DNA of 64,000 bases from Microbacterium halotolerans (GCF_003569805.1 NZ_KZ984052.1:71961-135960); one strand, 5' to 3'; counted from the stretch's first letter, positions 21,142 to 31,223 are shown. Notes: a model not told the origin generated them from the sequence alone. Program-made: numbers and translations.

Positions 21142-22034
21142 CCCGGATCCTCGAGGTGTCAGGTCTGACCCGCCGTTTCGGCGCGCTCAGAGCGGTGGAC
21201 GAGTCCTCCTTCCATGTCGACGACGGCGAAGTGGTCAGCATCATCGGTCCGAACGGGTCGGGCAAGACCACGACGATCAACCTGCTCAGCGGCGAGCTGA
21301 AGCCCGATGGCGGCGCAATTCGGTTCCGAGGACGCGACATCGCCGGTCTGAGCGCCGACCGGATCGCCGGCGAAGGGCTGCGCCGCACCTTCCAGAACGG
21401 TCGCGTGTTCGCGAACGCCTCCGTCGAGGAGAACGTGCTGATCGGTCAGGCGCCGCTCGCGCGCGCGGCGGCGCCGATGGGGTCGCTGCGCCGGCTTCCG
21501 ATCATCCGGTGGGTGCCTCTGGTCGTCGAGACCGTGCTGGCGATCGTGGGCACGCCGGCGCAGCGCAAGGAGGAGCGCGAGCGGCAGCAGCGCGCCGAGA
21601 CGCAGCTCGAACGGTTCGGCCAGCGTCTGCTGCCGCGGCGCGACCACCCCGCATGGACGCTGTCGTACGCGAACCGCAGGCGCACCGAGATCGCACGGGC
21701 GCTCGCCTCCGATCCGGCGCTGCTGCTCCTCGACGAGCCGACGGCGGGCATGAACACGGCGGAGACCCAGGAGGTCATGCATCAGCTGCTCGATCTCAAG
21801 GCGCAGGGGCAGACGATCCTGCTCGTCGAGCACAAGCTCGATCTGGTGATGTCCGTATCGGATCGGGTCATCGTGATGGACGGCGGCCAGGTGATCGCCG
21901 AGGGCACACCCGTCGAGATCCAGAACGATGAGCGCGTGATCGAGGCGTACCTGGGCAAGCGGCGCGGCACCATCGCCGCACGCACGCATGACGTCGCCTC
22001 AGCCGTGCTCGACGACGAGGGCGAGGCACGATGA
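21138..22034 (+). CDS. Branched-chain-type ABC ATPase (LivG type)
   Basis: A 298-residue ATPase subunit. Walker A GPNGSGKTTTINLLSG, the LivG-typical QNGRVFANASVEENVLIG, signature-like TLSYANRRRTEIARALASDP and Walker B LLLLDEPTAGMN are present. The signature reads SYANRRR instead of canonical LSGGQ-like, as in many LivG proteins. The start overlaps the permease stop (ATGA), indicating coupled translation. Confidence 0.93.
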   Translation: MTRILEVSGLTRRFGALRAVDESSFHVDDGEVVSIIGPNGSGKTTTINLLSGELKPDGGAIRFRGRDIAGLSADRIAGEGLRRTFQNGRVFANASVEENVLIGQAPLARAAAPMGSLRRLPIIRWVPLVVETVLAIVGTPAQRKEERERQQRAETQLERFGQRLLPRRDHPAWTLSYANRRRTEIARALASDPALLLLDEPTAGMNTAETQEVMHQLLDLKAQGQTILLVEHKLDLVMSVSDRVIVMDGGQVIAEGTPVEIQNDERVIEAYLGKRRGTIAARTHDVASAVLDDEGEAR

Positions 22035-22801
22035 GCACACTTCTGGACGTTCAGAACGTCGATGTGTACTACGGCGAGTTCCACGCCCTGCAGAACGTCA
22101 GCTACACGATCGGCGAGGGAGAGATCGTCTCCCTCCTCGGCGGCAACGCTTCCGGCAAGTCCACGACGATGAAGACGATCCTTCGCCTCGTCGACGTTCG
22201 CTCGGGCGACATCCGGTTCGACGGGCGCAGCATCGCGAAGGCCTCGACGGCCGACGTCGTGCGTGCGGGCATCGCCAGCGTGCCCGAGGCGCGGCGTGTG
22301 TTCCCCGAGATGTCGATAGAGGAGAACCTGCTCGTCGGCGCCTACACCAGGCGCGGCGGCGCGGACCTGAAGGCCGATCTGGAGACGCAGTACGAGATGT
22401 TCCCCAAGCTCGCGCAGCGGCGGCGTCAGATGGCAGGAACCATGTCGGGCGGCGAACAGCAGATGCTCGCGTTCGCGAGGGCGCTGATGTCGAGGCCGCG
22501 GCTGATCTGCATGGACGAGCCGACCATGGGCCTCGCCCCCATCGTGGTCGATCAGGTGCTCGAGTCGATCCAGCGCATCAATCGGGAGCTCGGCGTCGCG
22601 GTGTTCATGGTCGAGCAGGCGGCCGAGCTGGCGCTGTCGATCGCGCACCGCGGCTACGTTCTGGTCAACGGCGTCGTCAGGCTGGAGGGGTCGGCACGCG
22701 AGCTGCTCGCCGATCCGGAGATCCGCGAGGCCTACCTCGGTCAGAGCGCCCAGCAGCAGGACCCGGATGATTCACGACCGGAGAGAAAGGACGTTCGATG
22801 A
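22031..22801 (+). CDS. Branched-chain-type ABC ATPase (LivF type)
   Basis: Second ATPase, 256 residues, with Walker A GGNASGKSTTMKTIL (the usual N-G is N-A here), the LivF-typical VPEARRVFPEMSIEENLLVGAY, signature MSGGEQQMLAFARALMSRP and Walker B LICMDEPTMGLAP. It overlaps the LivG-type gene by ATGA and the following CMD gene by four bases, so all the import parts and both CMD proteins form one transcript. Confidence 0.93.
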   Translation: MSTLLDVQNVDVYYGEFHALQNVSYTIGEGEIVSLLGGNASGKSTTMKTILRLVDVRSGDIRFDGRSIAKASTADVVRAGIASVPEARRVFPEMSIEENLLVGAYTRRGGADLKADLETQYEMFPKLAQRRRQMAGTMSGGEQQMLAFARALMSRPRLICMDEPTMGLAPIVVDQVLESIQRINRELGVAVFMVEQAAELALSIAHRGYVLVNGVVRLEGSARELLADPEIREAYLGQSAQQQDPDDSRPERKDVR

Positions 22802-23445
22802 CTGACGTGGTCGATTCCATCGTCGGTGTGCGACCAGGGGACGCGCTCGACGCGCTCCGTGCGCGCAGGCCGGAAGCCAGGAGCAACGCGCAGGCGGCGT
22901 ACGAGGCGCTGTTCGTCGGCGTCGACGAGACGCACGCGAGCCTCGCCGAACGGCGCGCCGTCGGGCTGTTCGTCGCACTGCTGCACCGTCAGGCGGCGGT
23001 CGCGGAGCACTACGGCGATCTGCTCTCCGAGCAGGATGAGGAGCTCGCAGAAGCCGTCGCGGGCGCGTCGGACGACGGCGAGGCAGAGGGACCGTACGGC
23101 AGGTTCGACGGGCCGCTGGCCGACGAGTCGGTCGACGGCGCGAGCTATCGCGTCGCCGATCGCTCAGCACTGGGAGAGAGGCTCAGCGCAGCGCTCGAGC
23201 ACGCGCACCTGCTGACCTTCCACCCGCGGGACGCGAAGCGAGAGCACCTGCAGGCGCTCCTCGACGCCGGATGGACGACGACGGGCGCCGTCACGCTGTC
23301 GCAGCTGATCGCCTTCCTCGCGTTCCAGATCCGGCTCGTGCACGGGCTGACGGTGCTCGGCCGCCGCGGCGTGAGCGTGTCGGACATCGATGCAGACCGG
23401 CTGGCTGCGGCGACTGCCGCGGCTCAGGAAGGAGAGGACGCATGA
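22798..23445 (+). CDS. CMD domain protein
   Basis: A 215-residue protein of the carboxymuconolactone-decarboxylase/AhpD-like superfamily. It lacks a CxxC pair: only helical CMD features such as HLLTFHPRDAKREHLQALLDAGW and LSQLIAFLAFQIRLVHGLTVLG are seen. It resembles a family of CMD proteins that occur beside AhpD-like partners (remembered as the Avi_7170 type). The start overlaps the ATPase stop (ATGA), and the gene overlaps the next by four bases, so the pair is probably made together. Confidence 0.75.
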   Translation: MTDVVDSIVGVRPGDALDALRARRPEARSNAQAAYEALFVGVDETHASLAERRAVGLFVALLHRQAAVAEHYGDLLSEQDEELAEAVAGASDDGEAEGPYGRFDGPLADESVDGASYRVADRSALGERLSAALEHAHLLTFHPRDAKREHLQALLDAGWTTTGAVTLSQLIAFLAFQIRLVHGLTVLGRRGVSVSDIDADRLAAATAAAQEGEDA

Positions 23446-24047
23446 GCGATCAGCTGGCGCCGCAGCGCGACGTGAATGTGCCCGAGGAGTTCACCCAGGA
23501 GATCCTCGGCTGGGTGTCGTGGCTCGAGCCCGTGGCGGAAGCCGAGCTCACCGAGGAGCAGTACGAGGCGATGATCCAGCGCGGTCGTGCCAAGCAGGAG
23601 TACTTCCGCCTGCTCGCTCACGACCCGGCCGTGCTGCTGCACCGCACGCGGGCGGATTTCGACATCTTCTTCAACAAGGCGGCGGGGCTCCCGCGCGCCG
23701 ATCGCGAGATCGCGGCGGCCGCGGCGTCGCGCCTGAACGGGTGCGTCTACTGCGCCTCCGTGCACGCCAGGTTCGCGTCGCACCACGCGAAGCGCACCGA
23801 TGACGTGCAGCGACTGCTGGACGAGGGCACCTCGGCCAGGCTCGACCCGCGCTGGGATGCGATCGTCGACGCGACCGTGGACCTCACCCGCACGCCGAGC
23901 GCGTTCGACGAGTCGACCCTCGATGCGCTCGCCGACGCGGGGCTGGGCGATGACGAGGTGTACGACGTGATCCTCGCCGGCGGGTTCTTCAACTGGGCGA
24001 ACCGCCTGATGCTCACACTCGGGGAACCTGAGCTCCCGGAGAAATGA
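23442..24047 (+). CDS. AhpD-like alkylhydroperoxidase domain protein
   Basis: A 201-residue AhpD/CMD-superfamily protein with the redox motif NGCVYCASVHARF: two cysteines in CxxC plus a nearby histidine, the catalytic arrangement of AhpD peroxidases. Residues before it (DFDIFFNKAAGLPRADREIAAA) are the usual lead helix. The frame is open upstream, but ATG 23442 (MSDQLAPQRD) overlaps the stop of the partner gene (ATGA) and follows ggaaggagagg. Together with its redox-inactive partner it suggests oxidation or peroxide chemistry on the imported substrate; this is inferred. Confidence 0.82.
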   Translation: MSDQLAPQRDVNVPEEFTQEILGWVSWLEPVAEAELTEEQYEAMIQRGRAKQEYFRLLAHDPAVLLHRTRADFDIFFNKAAGLPRADREIAAAAASRLNGCVYCASVHARFASHHAKRTDDVQRLLDEGTSARLDPRWDAIVDATVDLTRTPSAFDESTLDALADAGLGDDEVYDVILAGGFFNWANRLMLTLGEPELPEK

Positions 24048-24050
24048 CCA

Positions 24051-24082
24051 CAGGCGCCGGGCTCGCAAGGGCCCGGCGCCTG
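24051..24082 (+). terminator. Terminator of the ABC-CMD operon
   Basis: A perfect 12-base stem (24051-24062 with 24071-24082) with an 8-base loop starts three bases after the AhpD-like stop codon and before the uvrB promoter. No T-run. Confidence 0.75.
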
Positions 24083-24111
24083 ATGTCCGTGGTGGGGCAT
24101 AGCCTGGAAGC

Positions 24112-26181
24112 ATGCAGACGACGCGGAGCGTGCGCCCCTTCGAAGTGGTCAGTGAGTATGAGCCGAGCGGCGACCAGCCCAAGGCCATCGCAGAGCTGGC
24201 AGCCCGCATCAACGCGGGCGAGACGGACGTCGTGCTGCTGGGCGCGACGGGAACGGGCAAGTCGGCGACGACGGCCTGGCTGATCGAGCAGGTGCAGCGC
24301 CCGACACTGGTGCTCTCGCACAACAAGACGCTCGCGGCCCAGCTGGCGAACGAGTTCCGCGACCTGATGCCGAACAACGCGGTCGAGTACTTCGTGTCGT
24401 ACTACGACTACTATCAGCCTGAAGCGTATGTTCCGCAGACCGATACCTTCATCGAGAAGGACAGCTCGGTCAACGCCGAGGTCGAGCGGCTGCGCCACTC
24501 CACGACCAACGCGCTGCTCAGCCGTCGCGACACGGTTGTGGTGAGCACCGTGTCCTGCATCTACGGCCTCGGGTCTCCGGAGGAGTACCTGCGCGCCCTC
24601 GTCGCGCTGCAGGTCGGCGAGAGGTACGACCGCGATGCGATCATCCGGCAGTTCATCGCCATGCAGTACAACCGCAACGACGTCGACTTCTCCCGCGGGA
24701 ACTTCCGCGTGCGAGGCGACACGATCGAGATCATCCCGGTGTACGAAGAGCACGCCATCCGGATCGAACTGTTCGGCGACGAGATCGAGGCGCTGTACCG
24801 GCTGCACCCGCTCACGGGCGACGTGATCGACCGGCTCGACGCGGTCGCGATCTTCCCCGCAACGCACTACGCCGCGGGCACGGATACGATCCAGCGCGCG
24901 ATCAAGACGATCGAAGACGAGCTGCGCGAGCGGCTCGCCGAGCTGAACGCGCAGAACAAGCTGCTCGAGGCGCAGCGTCTGCAGATGCGAACGCAGTTCG
25001 ATCTCGAGATGCTCCAGCAGATCGGGTTCTGCTCCGGCATAGAGAACTACTCCAGGCACCTCGACCAGCGAGAGGCAGGGGAGCCGCCGCACACGCTGCT
25101 CGACTTCTTCCCCGACGACTTCCTGCTCGTCATCGACGAGTCGCACGTGACGGTTCCGCAGATCGGCGCCATGTACGAGGGCGACGCCTCGCGCAAGCGC
25201 ACGCTCGTCGAGCACGGCTTCCGGCTGCCGAGTGCGCTCGACAACCGGCCGCTGCGGTGGGACGAATTCCGGGAGCGCATCGGGCAGACCGTGTATCTCT
25301 CGGCGACGCCCGGGAAGTACGAGATGGGCATTGCAGACGGCGTGGTCGAGCAGATCATCCGGCCCACGGGGCTGATCGATCCGGAGATCGTCGTGAAGCC
25401 GTCGAAGGGGCAGATCGACGACCTGCTCGAGGAGATCAGGGTGCGTGCGGAGCGGGACGAGCGCGTGCTCGTGACGACGCTGACGAAGAAGATGGCGGAG
25501 GAGCTCACCGACTTCCTCGAGGAGCACGGTGTGCGGGTGCGCTACCTGCACTCCGACGTCGACACGCTGCGCCGCGTCGAGCTGCTGACGGAGCTCCGCC
25601 AGGGCGTGTTCGATGTTCTCGTCGGCATCAACCTGCTGCGTGAGGGCCTCGATCTGCCGGAGGTGTCGCTCGTGGCGATTCTCGACGCCGACAAGGAGGG
25701 GTTCCTGCGCTCGAGCACGTCGCTGATCCAGACGATCGGGCGTGCGGCGCGCAACGTGTCCGGCCAGGTGCACATGTACGCCGACGTGATGACCGATTCG
25801 CTGACCAGGGCGATCGAGGAGACGGACAGGCGTCGTGAGATCCAGGTGGCGTACAACCTCGAGAACGGCATCGACCCGCAGCCGCTGCGGAAGAAGATCG
25901 CTGACATCACCGATCAGCTGACGCGCGAGGAGGCCGACACCGCCGAGCTGCTGTCGAAGCGCGGCGGTGCGGGAGGCAAGGGCAAGGCGCCGACGCCGAC
26001 GAAGCGCGAGGGCATCGCGGCGGAGGGCGCGGAGCAGGTCGAACAGATGATCGCCGATCTGACGCAGCAGATGCTCACCGCCGCAGGCGAGCTGAAGTTC
26101 GAACTCGCCGGCCGCCTGCGCGACGAGGTGCAGGATCTGAAGAAGGAACTGCGCGCCATGGAGCGCGCCGGCCACGCCTGA
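24112..26181 (+). CDS. uvrB: Excinuclease ABC subunit B
   Basis: The damage-verifying helicase-like subunit of nucleotide excision repair, working with UvrA and UvrC. The 689-residue length is normal. Seen: Walker [14 protein letters not shown], the beta-hairpin region [34 protein letters not shown] (Walker B), [33 protein letters not shown], and the C-terminal UVR motif around [27 protein letters not shown] at 24100-24105 is six bases before the ATG, so it is probably leaderless. I saw no clear LexA box in the short upstream region. Confidence 0.97.
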   Translation: MQTTRSVRPFEVVSEYEPSGDQPKAIAELAARINAGETDVVLLGATGTGKSATTAWLIEQVQRPTLVLSHNKTLAAQLANEFRDLMPNNAVEYFVSYYDYYQPEAYVPQTDTFIEKDSSVNAEVERLRHSTTNALLSRRDTVVVSTVSCIYGLGSPEEYLRALVALQVGERYDRDAIIRQFIAMQYNRNDVDFSRGNFRVRGDTIEIIPVYEEHAIRIELFGDEIEALYRLHPLTGDVIDRLDAVAIFPATHYAAGTDTIQRAIKTIEDELRERLAELNAQNKLLEAQRLQMRTQFDLEMLQQIGFCSGIENYSRHLDQREAGEPPHTLLDFFPDDFLLVIDESHVTVPQIGAMYEGDASRKRTLVEHGFRLPSALDNRPLRWDEFRERIGQTVYLSATPGKYEMGIADGVVEQIIRPTGLIDPEIVVKPSKGQIDDLLEEIRVRAERDERVLVTTLTKKMAEELTDFLEEHGVRVRYLHSDVDTLRRVELLTELRQGVFDVLVGINLLREGLDLPEVSLVAILDADKEGFLRSSTSLIQTIGRAARNVSGQVHMYADVMTDSLTRAIEETDRRREIQVAYNLENGIDPQPLRKKIADITDQLTREEADTAELLSKRGGAGGKGKAPTPTKREGIAAEGAEQVEQMIADLTQQMLTAAGELKFELAGRLRDEVQDLKKELRAMERAGHA

Positions 26182-26299
26182 CTCGCTGGGCCGCCGGAGC
26201 AGGTCTCACGGTGTTGTCGTCCGTCAGGACACTCTCGGTGCCCTTCCCTCCTTCGTCTTGCGATACGCACCCTGGCGACCCAGCGGGCGCCGCCATACG

Positions 26300-26932
26300 T
26301 CAGGGCAGGAGGGGGATGACCTCGCGCAGGTCTACGGGGCCGATGACCAGGGGTGCCTCGGCGCGGACGCGGGGCTTGGCGTTGAAGGCCAGGCCGAGTC
26401 CGGCGTCGGCGATCATCTTCAGATCGTTGGCGCCGTCGCCGATGGCGATGGTGCGGGTGAGCGGTACACCGCGCTCGGCGGCCCACTCGGCGAGGTGGTG
26501 TGCCTTGGCGTCGGCGTCGACGATCTCGCCCGAGACGTTCCCGGTGAGCACGTCGTCGTGCACATCAAGGCGGTTCGCTCGCCATACGTCGACTCCGAGC
26601 GTCGGGGCGAGCGGATCGAGGATCTCGTGGAAGCCGCCGGAGACGACGCCGACGGCGCCGCCGCGCTCGTGCACCGCCGCGGTCAGCTCCCGCACGCCGG
26701 GCGTCGGTTCGATGCGGGAGAGCACCCGCTCGAAGGCGCGCGTCGGCACCCCGGCGAGGGCCTGCACGCGTGAGCGCAGGCTCGTGGCGAAGTCGGTCTC
26801 GCCGCGCATCGCCGCCTCGGTCGCTGCGGCCACCTCGGCGCCGCGACCGGCCTCGTCCGCGATCAGCTCGATGACCTCATTGCGGATGAGGGTCGAATCG
26901 GCATCAAGAACCACCAGAAAGCGCGTCGTCAC
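26300..26932 (-). CDS. serB: Phosphoserine phosphatase
   Basis: HAD-type enzyme for the last step of serine synthesis. The 210-residue protein begins with the nucleophile motif VVLDADSTLIRNEVIE, has VGVVSGGFHEIL (motif II) and IGDGANDLKMIADAGLGLAFNAKP (motif III), all in the order of SerB. The N-terminal ACT-like region of the E. coli enzyme is absent, as in shorter SerB proteins. The start is taken as GTG 26932: it lies eight bases after TAGGGT (26946-26941) in a promoter shared with the divergent ATPase, consistent with a leaderless mRNA; no ATG fits. Confidence 0.9.
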   Translation of the reverse strand: MTTRFLVVLDADSTLIRNEVIELIADEAGRGAEVAAATEAAMRGETDFATSLRSRVQALAGVPTRAFERVLSRIEPTPGVRELTAAVHERGGAVGVVSGGFHEILDPLAPTLGVDVWRANRLDVHDDVLTGNVSGEIVDADAKAHHLAEWAAERGVPLTRTIAIGDGANDLKMIADAGLGLAFNAKPRVRAEAPLVIGPVDLREVIPLLP

Positions 26933-26940
26933 AGACAAAG

Positions 26941-26964
26941 ACCCTACCGGCACGCGGGTAGGGT
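26941..26964. promoter_or_regulatory. Symmetric divergent promoter (serB and ABC ATPase)
   Basis: accctacc (26941-26948) and ggtagggt (26957-26964) form an inverted repeat. Each arm contains TAGGGT, a -10 box, one reading to serB (GTG 26932) and one to the ATPase gene (ATG 26972). Both starts lie 7-8 bases from the box, so one 39-base gap would drive two leaderless transcripts. Confidence 0.6.
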
Positions 26965-26971
26965 GAAAGGC

Positions 26972-27754
26972 ATGGCAAGCGTGCTCGAGTTCTCCGATGT
27001 CGTCGTCCGTCGCGGGGGAAGGAACATCGTCGATGAACTCAACTGGTCGGTGAACGATGACGAGCGCTGGGTCGTGCTCGGCCCGAACGGTGCGGGCAAG
27101 ACCACATTGCTGCAGCTCGCCGACACGTTCATGCACCCCACATCGGGCGAGGTCACGATTCTCGGCGAGACGCTCGGCAAGACGAACGTCTTCGAGCTGC
27201 GACCGCGCATCGGGTTCACGTCGTCCGCGCTCGCGCGCCGCGTGCCGGCAGACGAGACGGTGCTGAACGTCGTGATGACCGCGGCGTACTCGGTGCTCGG
27301 CCGTTGGAACGAGGAGTACGAGGGCATCGACGAGGAGCGCGCCCGCGAGGTGCTGCGCGACTGGGCGCTCGATCATCTCGCCGACCGCGTGTTCGGCACG
27401 CTCAGCGACGGCGAGCGCAAGCGGGTCATGATCGCACGAGCGATCATGACCGATCCGGAGCTTCTCCTGCTCGACGAGCCCAGCGCCAGCCTCGACCTCG
27501 GGTCCCGCGAGGTGCTGCTGGGGCTGCTGTCGACGTTCGCCAAGTCGCCGCTGACCCCCGCGATGGTGATGGTCACTCACCACGTCGAGGAGATCCCGCC
27601 AGGGTTCACCCACGTGCTGCTGCTGCGCGAGGGCCGCACCGTCGCCGCCGGCCCGATCGCCGAGACGCTCACGCGCGAGAACCTCACCGAAGCCTTCGGC
27701 ATGCAGATCGCGCTGGCCGAGGCCGGCGGCAGATTCGCGGCACGAGCCTACTGA
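26972..27754 (+). CDS. ABC transporter ATP-binding protein (orphan)
   Basis: A 260-residue ABC ATPase with Walker [14 protein letters not shown], signature [14 protein letters not shown], Walker [16 protein letters not shown] and the switch histidine in VTHHVEEIP. No permease or receptor gene is adjacent, so the transported substrate is unknown; it could be a stand-alone ATPase acting on the ribosome or pair with distant permeases. ATG 26972 is seven bases after TAGGGT (26959-26964), suggesting a leaderless mRNA, though gaaagg just upstream could also serve as a ribosome site. Confidence 0.85.
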   Translation: MASVLEFSDVVVRRGGRNIVDELNWSVNDDERWVVLGPNGAGKTTLLQLADTFMHPTSGEVTILGETLGKTNVFELRPRIGFTSSALARRVPADETVLNVVMTAAYSVLGRWNEEYEGIDEERAREVLRDWALDHLADRVFGTLSDGERKRVMIARAIMTDPELLLLDEPSASLDLGSREVLLGLLSTFAKSPLTPAMVMVTHHVEEIPPGFTHVLLLREGRTVAAGPIAETLTRENLTEAFGMQIALAEAGGRFAARAY

Positions 27755-27963
27755 GCGTCCCGCAGGCACAGCATTGGCTGCGTCCTTCTCATCGGCACGT
27801 TCAGAAGCGTCTTCCTCATCCGCCTCGTCGTCGCTGCACCAGCGACGAACCGCTCAGGCGACGGCCGCTCGGCTCTGGTAAGCTTGCTCGTCGGCGCTCG
27901 AGGTGCGCCCGCGGGCCGCGGCTCGTGCTTCCCTCCTCACATCGACTCCCGCAAGGACTTCTC

Positions 27964-28212
27964 ATGCAGCATGACATCCACCCCGAGTACAACTCCGTCG
28001 TCTTCCGCGACCTGGGCTCGGGCACCACGTTCCTGACGCGCTCGACCGCGAAGAGCGACAAGACGATCGAGCTCGACGGCACCGAGTACCCGGTGATCGA
28101 CGTCGAGATCTCGTCCGCTTCGCACCCGTTCTACACGGGCAAGCAGCGCATCATGGACTCGGCCGGCCGCGTCGAGAAGTTCAACCAGCGCTTCAAGGGC
28201 TTCGGCAAGTAG
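27964..28212 (+). CDS. rpmE2: 50S ribosomal protein L31 type B
   Basis: An 82-residue L31 of the zinc-free B type: it begins [20 protein letters not shown] and ends with [24 protein letters not shown], without the cysteines of the zinc-binding A type. Type B forms often replace zinc-containing L31 when zinc is scarce; no Zur site was recognised here. A promoter-like TAAGCT at 27879-27884 lies about 80 bases upstream, and gcaaggac precedes ATG 27964. A very long perfect hairpin follows. Confidence 0.95.
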   Translation: MQHDIHPEYNSVVFRDLGSGTTFLTRSTAKSDKTIELDGTEYPVIDVEISSASHPFYTGKQRIMDSAGRVEKFNQRFKGFGK

Positions 28213-28216
28213 TTCC

Positions 28217-28266
28217 GTCGCGCGAAAAGGGCCCGCTTCATTCGAAGCGGGCCCTTTTCGCGCGAC
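28217..28266. terminator. Bidirectional terminator (23-bp perfect stem)
   Basis: Bases 28217-28239 pair perfectly with 28244-28266 around a four-base loop. The stem holds aaaa/tttt tracts, so a U-run follows the inner GC stem in either direction. It lies between convergent rpmE2 and the SDR gene and should end both transcripts. Confidence 0.9.
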
Positions 28267-28273
28267 TTGGACG

Positions 28274-29014
28274 TCAGATCGCGGTGAAGCCACCGTCCAT
28301 CAGCGCGTTCGTGCCCGTGACCATCGCGGCCTCGTCGCTGGCGAGGTACGCGATCAGGCCGGCGACCTCCTCGGGCTGCGCGAAGCGGCCGACCGGGATC
28401 TCCGCCTTGGCGCGCTCGCCCTTCTCTCCGGCCCACGCGGCCTTGCCGAGCGGCGTTTCGACGACAGTGGGGGAGACGGCGTTCACCGTGACGCCGTCTC
28501 GCGCCCACTCGCGGGCGAGCACGCGCGTGAGGCCGACGACGGCCGCCTTGCTGGCGCAGTACGCGGCGTGCTCGTCGAGACCGATCACCGACGCCTGCGA
28601 TGCGAGGTTGACGATGCGACCGTAGCCCGCCGCGGTCATCACGCGACCGGCGGCCTGGGCCATGTAGAACGTACCGGACAGGTTGATGTCCATGGTGAGC
28701 TGCCAGCGTGACGCCGGCACATCGAGCGCCTTGTCGAGCAGCGCGACACCCGCGGAGTTCACCAGGATGTGGGGCGTGCCGACCGCGTGGATCGCCTCGT
28801 CGAAGACGCGCGCGGCGGCCTCGGGGTCGGTCAGATCGGCGACGATTCCGTGGTGACCGTCGCCGGGGAGGTCGCGGACGATCTCGCCCACCCGGTTGTT
28901 GACGTCGACGCCCACGATCGTCGCGCCGCGCTCGGCGAGGTGCGCGGCGACGGTGAGCCCGATTCCGCTGGCCGCGCCCGTGACGACGGCGATACGGCCT
29001 CTGAAGCCGCTCAC
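28274..29014 (-). CDS. SDR-family dehydrogenase, possibly tetritol (threitol) dehydrogenase
   Basis: Short-chain dehydrogenase/reductase of 246 residues. The cofactor motif is [21 protein letters not shown] with an aspartate after strand 2 (VGVDVNN), which favours NAD; NSAGV, the catalytic Ser in NLASQAS and YCASK (YxxxK) are present. GTG 29014 overlaps the stop of the isomerase gene (GTGA) and gives a normal N-terminus; the open frame reaches further upstream through that gene. With an RpiB-type isomerase and a DAK kinase in the same operon it fits a polyol dehydrogenase such as the D-threitol enzyme of mycobacteria; substrate assignment is inference. Confidence 0.8.
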   Translation of the reverse strand: MSGFRGRIAVVTGAASGIGLTVAAHLAERGATIVGVDVNNRVGEIVRDLPGDGHHGIVADLTDPEAAARVFDEAIHAVGTPHILVNSAGVALLDKALDVPASRWQLTMDINLSGTFYMAQAAGRVMTAAGYGRIVNLASQASVIGLDEHAAYCASKAAVVGLTRVLAREWARDGVTVNAVSPTVVETPLGKAAWAGEKGERAKAEIPVGRFAQPEEVAGLIAYLASDEAAMVTGTNALMDGGFTAI

Positions 29015-29472
29015 TTCTCGTACTCCGTGATCGCGCACACCTTCTCGTAGGACGCGCTGGTCGGGTCGAAGGTGTAGCCGAGCCATTCTCTGGCGAGGCG
29101 GCGGGCGAGTTCGATGCCGACGACGCGTTGGCCCATGCAGAGGACCTGAGCGTCGTTGGAGAGCACGGAGCGTTCGACGGAGTAGGAGTCGTGTGCGGTG
29201 ACGGCCCGGATGCCCTGAACCTTGTTGGCGGAGATGGCGACGCCGAGGCCGGTGCCGCAGATCAGAATCGCCCTGTCGGCTTCACCGTTCGCGACCTTGC
29301 GCGCAGCCTCCACGGCGACGTGCGGGTACATGGTGTGTCCGTCGGCGGCGACGCCGACGTCGGCGACGGAGGCGACGCGGGCGTCCGCCTCGAGATCGGC
29401 CTTGATGATCTCCTTATAGTCGAAGCCGGCGTCATCGCTGCCGACGACGAGGCGGAGCTGTGAATCGCTCAT
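29011..29472 (-). CDS. RpiB/LacB-family sugar-phosphate isomerase
   Basis: A 153-residue isomerase of the RpiB/LacA-LacB family, which interconverts aldose and ketose phosphates. The active-site cysteine loop [14 protein letters not shown] is intact and the N-terminal motif is [10 protein letters not shown], where classical RpiB has GSDHAG. Beside a dihydroxyacetone-type kinase and a polyol dehydrogenase it could be an erythrulose 4-phosphate isomerase rather than ribose 5-phosphate isomerase. It overlaps the SDR gene by four bases; 55 bases separate it from the kinase. Confidence 0.85.
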   Translation of the reverse strand: MSDSQLRLVVGSDDAGFDYKEIIKADLEADARVASVADVGVAADGHTMYPHVAVEAARKVANGEADRAILICGTGLGVAISANKVQGIRAVTAHDSYSVERSVLSNDAQVLCMGQRVVGIELARRLAREWLGYTFDPTSASYEKVCAITEYEK

Positions 29473-29527
29473 TGCGTGTCCTTGTCCTCTCGGTCCATGG
29501 CCGTTCCGAATGTCGCGGCCTGATGGT

Positions 29528-31219
29528 TCAGTTCGTGAATCGCGCCAGGGCGCCCACGATCAGCGCGAACGATGTCGCGCCGGGGTCAGCCGTGCCGAGG
29601 CTCTTCTCGGCGAGCGGTCGCGCGCGGCCCTTCCGCGGGGTGAGGTCGGCGGTAGCACGTGCGGCAGCCTCAGCGGCGTCGGCGCCGGCGGCCCAGGCCG
29701 CGCCGACACCGTCTGCGATGCCTTCGCGCAGCGCATCGCGGAACGGCAGGGCGGCATCGATGATGGTCTTGTCGCCGATCTCCGCGCGACCGAGGTCGAG
29801 CATCGCATCGACGAAGGCGTCGACGGCGCGCACCGCGTCATCCGGAGCGTACGCGTCGCGGTCGTCGCCGAGCGCCTGCCCCGCTGCTTCGAGCGCGGCG
29901 CCCCACAGCACACCGGATGTGCCGCCGGCAGCGGCGGCCCACGCACGGCCCGCCTGCAGCAGCGTCCATCCGGGGCCCGCGCCTTCGAGACGTTCCGTCG
30001 CGACAACGGCCGCCTGCGCGCCCTTGACCATGCCGCGGCCGTGGTCGCCGTCGCCTGCGATCGCATCGATCCGCCCGAGTTCGTCCTCGGCGTCGACGAG
30101 AACGTCGCGGATGATGCGCACCGCCTCGGCGGTCAGCGGGGAGAGCCGCGCCGCCGCAGGAGTCGGTGTCGGTGCGATCTCGTCGTCGTCGGCGCCGGAC
30201 GCGCGTGCGGAGGGCGTCAGCGCGGCCACGGGAGATGCCTGCTTCCGATACCCCGGCGCGTACGCGTCAGCGTGCCATGCGCGCTCGAGGTCATCATCGA
30301 GCCACATCAGGGTGAGCGAGCACCCGCCCATGTCGAGGCTGGTGACGAGTTCGCCCACCTCGGGCTCGACTGCCTCGAGCCCCGCGTCCGTCAGCAGCGG
30401 CCGGATCTCATTCCACAGCAGGAACAGCTCCTCGTACTTCGTCGTGCCGAGCCCGTTGACGATCGCGGCGACCCTGTTCCCACCGTCGGCCGGCCGCTCG
30501 GCGAGCAGGCCGTCGACGAGCAGGCCGGCGAGTTCGCGCGCGGTGGCGATGGGTTCGTCCCGGATGCCCGGTTCGCCGTGGATGCCGAGGCCGACGCCCA
30601 TCTGTCGATCCGGCACGCGGAACAGCGGCTCCGCGGCGCCGGGCATCGTGCATCCGGAGAACGCGACGCCGAAGGAGCGGGTTGCCGCGTTCGCGGCGCG
30701 TCCGATGCGCTCGACTTCGTCGATGTCGTGCCCCGCGGCGGCCGCGGCGCCGAGCGACTTGAAGACGGTGAAGTCACCGGCGATGCCCCGACGCTCCGAC
30801 TCCGTCACAGACGATGCGATGTCGTCCGTGACGAGCAGCACACGCGTGTCGATGCCCTCCCGGCGCAGACGCTCCGCGGCGATGCCGAAGTTCATCACGT
30901 CGCCCGCGTAGTTGCCGAAGGTGAGGATCACGCCGCGGCCCTGGTCCGCGGCCTTGGCCACCGAGTACACCTGGGCGGCAGACGGTGAGGTGAAGATGTT
31001 GCCGACCACGGCGCCCGACGCGAAACCTGGGCCGACGAGCCCAGCGAACGCGGGGTAGTGGCCGGAGCCGCCTCCGACGACCACCGCGACGATCGGTTCG
31101 TCGCCGCGATGCGCGATCACACCGCCCGGCACGCCGGTGAGGCGATCGGCGTAGAGGTCGACGAAGCCGGCGAGCTGATCCTCGGCGAACTCCGCTGGGT
31201 CGTTGAAGATGGTGGTCAT
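29528..31219 (-). CDS. Two-domain dihydroxyacetone-type (DAK) kinase
   Basis: An ATP-dependent ketose kinase of 563 residues with both DAK domains fused. The K domain (about 1-330) has [15 protein letters not shown] and the substrate-binding histidine H214 in GLGIHGEPG; the L domain (from about 365) has the nucleotide and metal site [16 protein letters not shown] and later [12 protein letters not shown]. This DhaK-DhaL fusion is the ATP-using form, unlike PTS-linked DhaKLM. With an RpiB-type isomerase next door it resembles the erythrulose kinases of mycobacterial threitol and erythritol pathways. Only four bases separate it from the binding-protein gene. Confidence 0.9.
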   Translation of the reverse strand: MTTIFNDPAEFAEDQLAGFVDLYADRLTGVPGGVIAHRGDEPIVAVVVGGGSGHYPAFAGLVGPGFASGAVVGNIFTSPSAAQVYSVAKAADQGRGVILTFGNYAGDVMNFGIAAERLRREGIDTRVLLVTDDIASSVTESERRGIAGDFTVFKSLGAAAAAGHDIDEVERIGRAANAATRSFGVAFSGCTMPGAAEPLFRVPDRQMGVGLGIHGEPGIRDEPIATARELAGLLVDGLLAERPADGGNRVAAIVNGLGTTKYEELFLLWNEIRPLLTDAGLEAVEPEVGELVTSLDMGGCSLTLMWLDDDLERAWHADAYAPGYRKQASPVAALTPSARASGADDDEIAPTPTPAAARLSPLTAEAVRIIRDVLVDAEDELGRIDAIAGDGDHGRGMVKGAQAAVVATERLEGAGPGWTLLQAGRAWAAAAGGTSGVLWGAALEAAGQALGDDRDAYAPDDAVRAVDAFVDAMLDLGRAEIGDKTIIDAALPFRDALREGIADGVGAAWAAGADAAEAAARATADLTPRKGRARPLAEKSLGTADPGATSFALIVGALARFTN

Positions 31220-31223
31220 CGGC

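Noticed and set aside
24083..24111. LexA/SOS box upstream of uvrB
   Set aside because: No GAAC-N4-GTTC-like palindrome in the short gap after the terminator.
24013..26175. 720-codon open frame antisense to uvrB
   Set aside because: Arg/Leu/Val-rich product without motifs, fully opposite uvrB.
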